Source of the DNA: Alphaproteobacteria bacterium
Lineage (GTDB): Bacteria; Pseudomonadota; Alphaproteobacteria; Rickettsiales; VGDC01
Assembly: GCA_016869895.1 (NCBI GenBank)
Contig: VGDC01000107.1
Span: 1 to 6,737 of the forward strand
DNA length: 6,737 nucleotides
Direction: 5' to 3'
Shown in pieces: positions 5,601 through 6,737 of this stretch. The stretch's first letter is position 1. Every line of letters starts with the position of its first letter. Below the pieces are notes generated by a model. It worked only from the letters and a program-made list of their open reading frames with translations. It did not search any database and was not told the origin of the DNA. Both the position numbers and the translations under genes were made by a program.

Positions 5601-6737
5601 CAGGCGGATTGGTAGGATGTGAAGAGGTCGCGGATGCAGTCATATTCCGCCAAGCCTTGCTGTGGGCCGAGGGCGGCGACGGTGACGGGCGCGGCGGAAA
5701 GCATCTCGCGCAGCACGCGCTGCACGTCTTCCAATGTGACCGATTCATAGCCCTTTTGCAGCACTTCTGCGGGGCGGTATTCCCCATACACCAGCAAATG
5801 CCTACCCAGCCATTCGGCGACGCTCGACACGCTTTCGCGCACCATCTGCAATCCGGCGATGTGCTGGTTCTTGGCGCGTTGCAGCTCTTCCTCGGAGATG
5901 CCCTCTTCGGCCATGCGCAGGATTTCGCCGCACATCACAGGAGTCAGCTCTGCGGCGGAGGATTCGGCAGCGGCGGCGTACACCCCGAAGATGCCGTTGT
6001 CCTCATAGCTCGACAGGAAGGAATAGACGCTATAGGCCAATCCGCGCCGCTCGCGCACTTCTTGGAACAGGCGCGACGACATGCCGCCGCCGAGCGCTGT
6101 GGCCATGACCTGCGCGGTGTAATAATCGGGGTGGTGGAAGGGGATGCCCTTGAAGCCGAGGAGCAGGTGCATCTGCTCGAAATCCGCATCCTGCCGGTAA
6201 TCCCCGCCGATATGCTGCGAAGCAGGCGGGCGTTGCGGCTGGCCAGGGTCGGTATAGGTGAACAGGCATTTCACCAAATCCACCAGCTCGTCATGATCCA
6301 CCTTGCCCGCCGCGCTGATGACCATGCGCGAAGGCACGTAATGCTTGCCCATATAGGCGCGGAGGTCGTCGGCGGTGAAGGCGCTGATGCGATCCGGCGT
6401 GCCGAGGATGGTGCGCCCCAGCGGCTGGTCGGGATAGATGGTCGCGTGGAAATGGTCGAACACCAAATCCTCCGGCTGGTCGTGGTGCATGGCGATTTCT
6501 TGCAGAATCACGCCGCGCTCGCGCTCCAGCTCGTCTTCCGCGAAGGTCGAATGTTGCAGGATGTCGGCGAAAATCTCTACCGCCAGCGTCAAATCCTTCG
6601 GCAGGAAACGGGCGTAATAGACCGTCTGTTCGTTGGAGGTGAAGGCGTTGATGCTCGCGCCGACATCCTCGAAAATCTCGGCTATCTGGCGGGCATTGCG
6701 GGTCTTCGTGCCTTTGAAGGTCATATGCTCCAAGAAG
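5600..6737 (-). CDS. M16-family zinc peptidase (processing-peptidase type), N-terminus cut off
   Basis: C-terminal 378 residues of an M16 metallopeptidase of the mitochondrial-processing-peptidase beta/PqqL type; roughly 40 N-terminal residues lie beyond the window edge. The edge cuts the zinc motif HxxEH: FLEHMTFKGT is visible, with the catalytic Glu codon at 6728-6730 and the second ligand His at 6725-6727. The last base of the window (C on this strand) is compatible with the third base of the first His codon. The third ligand is the Glu in GVILQE (codon 6497-6499), 76 residues after the His as in yeast beta-MPP (His74/Glu150). The second-half motif GGGMSSRLFQEVRERRGLAYSVYS is also intact, so the protein looks catalytically competent. 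A TTG at 6733 is not a real start because it falls inside the zinc motif. The stop overlaps the TusA-type ATG by one base, implying an operon. The substrate is unknown. Confidence 0.93.
   Translation of the reverse strand, partial: FLEHMTFKGTKTRNARQIAEIFEDVGASINAFTSNEQTVYYARFLPKDLTLAVEIFADILQHSTFAEDELERERGVILQEIAMHHDQPEDLVFDHFHATIYPDQPLGRTILGTPDRISAFTADDLRAYMGKHYVPSRMVISAAGKVDHDELVDLVKCLFTYTDPGQPQRPPASQHIGGDYRQDADFEQMHLLLGFKGIPFHHPDYYTAQVMATALGGGMSSRLFQEVRERRGLAYSVYSFLSSYEDNGIFGVYAAAAESSAAELTPVMCGEILRMAEEGISEEELQRAKNQHIAGLQMVRESVSSVAEWLGRHLLVYGEYRPAEVLQKGYESVTLEDVQRVLREMLSAAPVTVAALGPQQGLAEYDCIRDLFTSYQSA

Noticed and set aside
6731..6733. TTG at the right edge as the start of the M16 peptidase
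   Set aside because: It encodes the Leu inside the HFLEH zinc motif; the real start must lie outside the window.

Overview
The window looks like chromosomal housekeeping DNA from an alphaproteobacterium. Three things point that way: a Rickettsia-type 17-kDa surface-antigen lipoprotein, a fabI-aroC pair, and an M16 peptidase of the mitochondrial-processing-peptidase type. The DNA is fairly GC-rich and codon use looks even across the genes. I see no mobile element, tRNA, rRNA, CRISPR array or sign of recent transfer. The genus cannot be named from sequence reading alone.

Layout. Positions 1-283 hold no gene I can support, only a possible leader with a hairpin. At 284-784 (+) lies a glycine-zipper outer-membrane lipoprotein, closed by a clear intrinsic terminator (799-834). 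A C8 tract follows, then a second gene (873-1349, +). Its product shares the first gene's C-terminal domain but replaces the lipobox and glycine zipper with an uncleaved membrane anchor and carries a Pro/Glu-rich insertion. After a 131-base gap with a possible promoter come fabI (1481-2326), aroC (2328-3398) and an AsmA-family gene (3410-5389). These three are tightly packed (gaps of 1 and 11 bases) and are very probably one operon. On the opposite strand an M16 zinc peptidase enters from the right edge (5600-6737, N-terminus cut off) and overlaps a TusA/SirA-family gene (5376-5600) by one base. The TusA gene's 3' end in turn overlaps the AsmA gene tail to tail by 14 bases.

How the genes fit together. 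Most of the plus-strand genes relate to the envelope: a surface lipoprotein, an inner-membrane-anchored relative, the last reduction step of fatty-acid elongation (FabI) and an AsmA-like protein of the class linked to lipid and outer-membrane homeostasis. AroC, the last step to chorismate, is the metabolic exception. The minus-strand pair couples a peptidase to a small sulfur-carrier-like protein.

I found no convincing new multi-gene system. The most interesting items are the anchored paralogue of the 17-kDa antigen domain with its expanded inter-cysteine loop, and the coupled M16-TusA pair.
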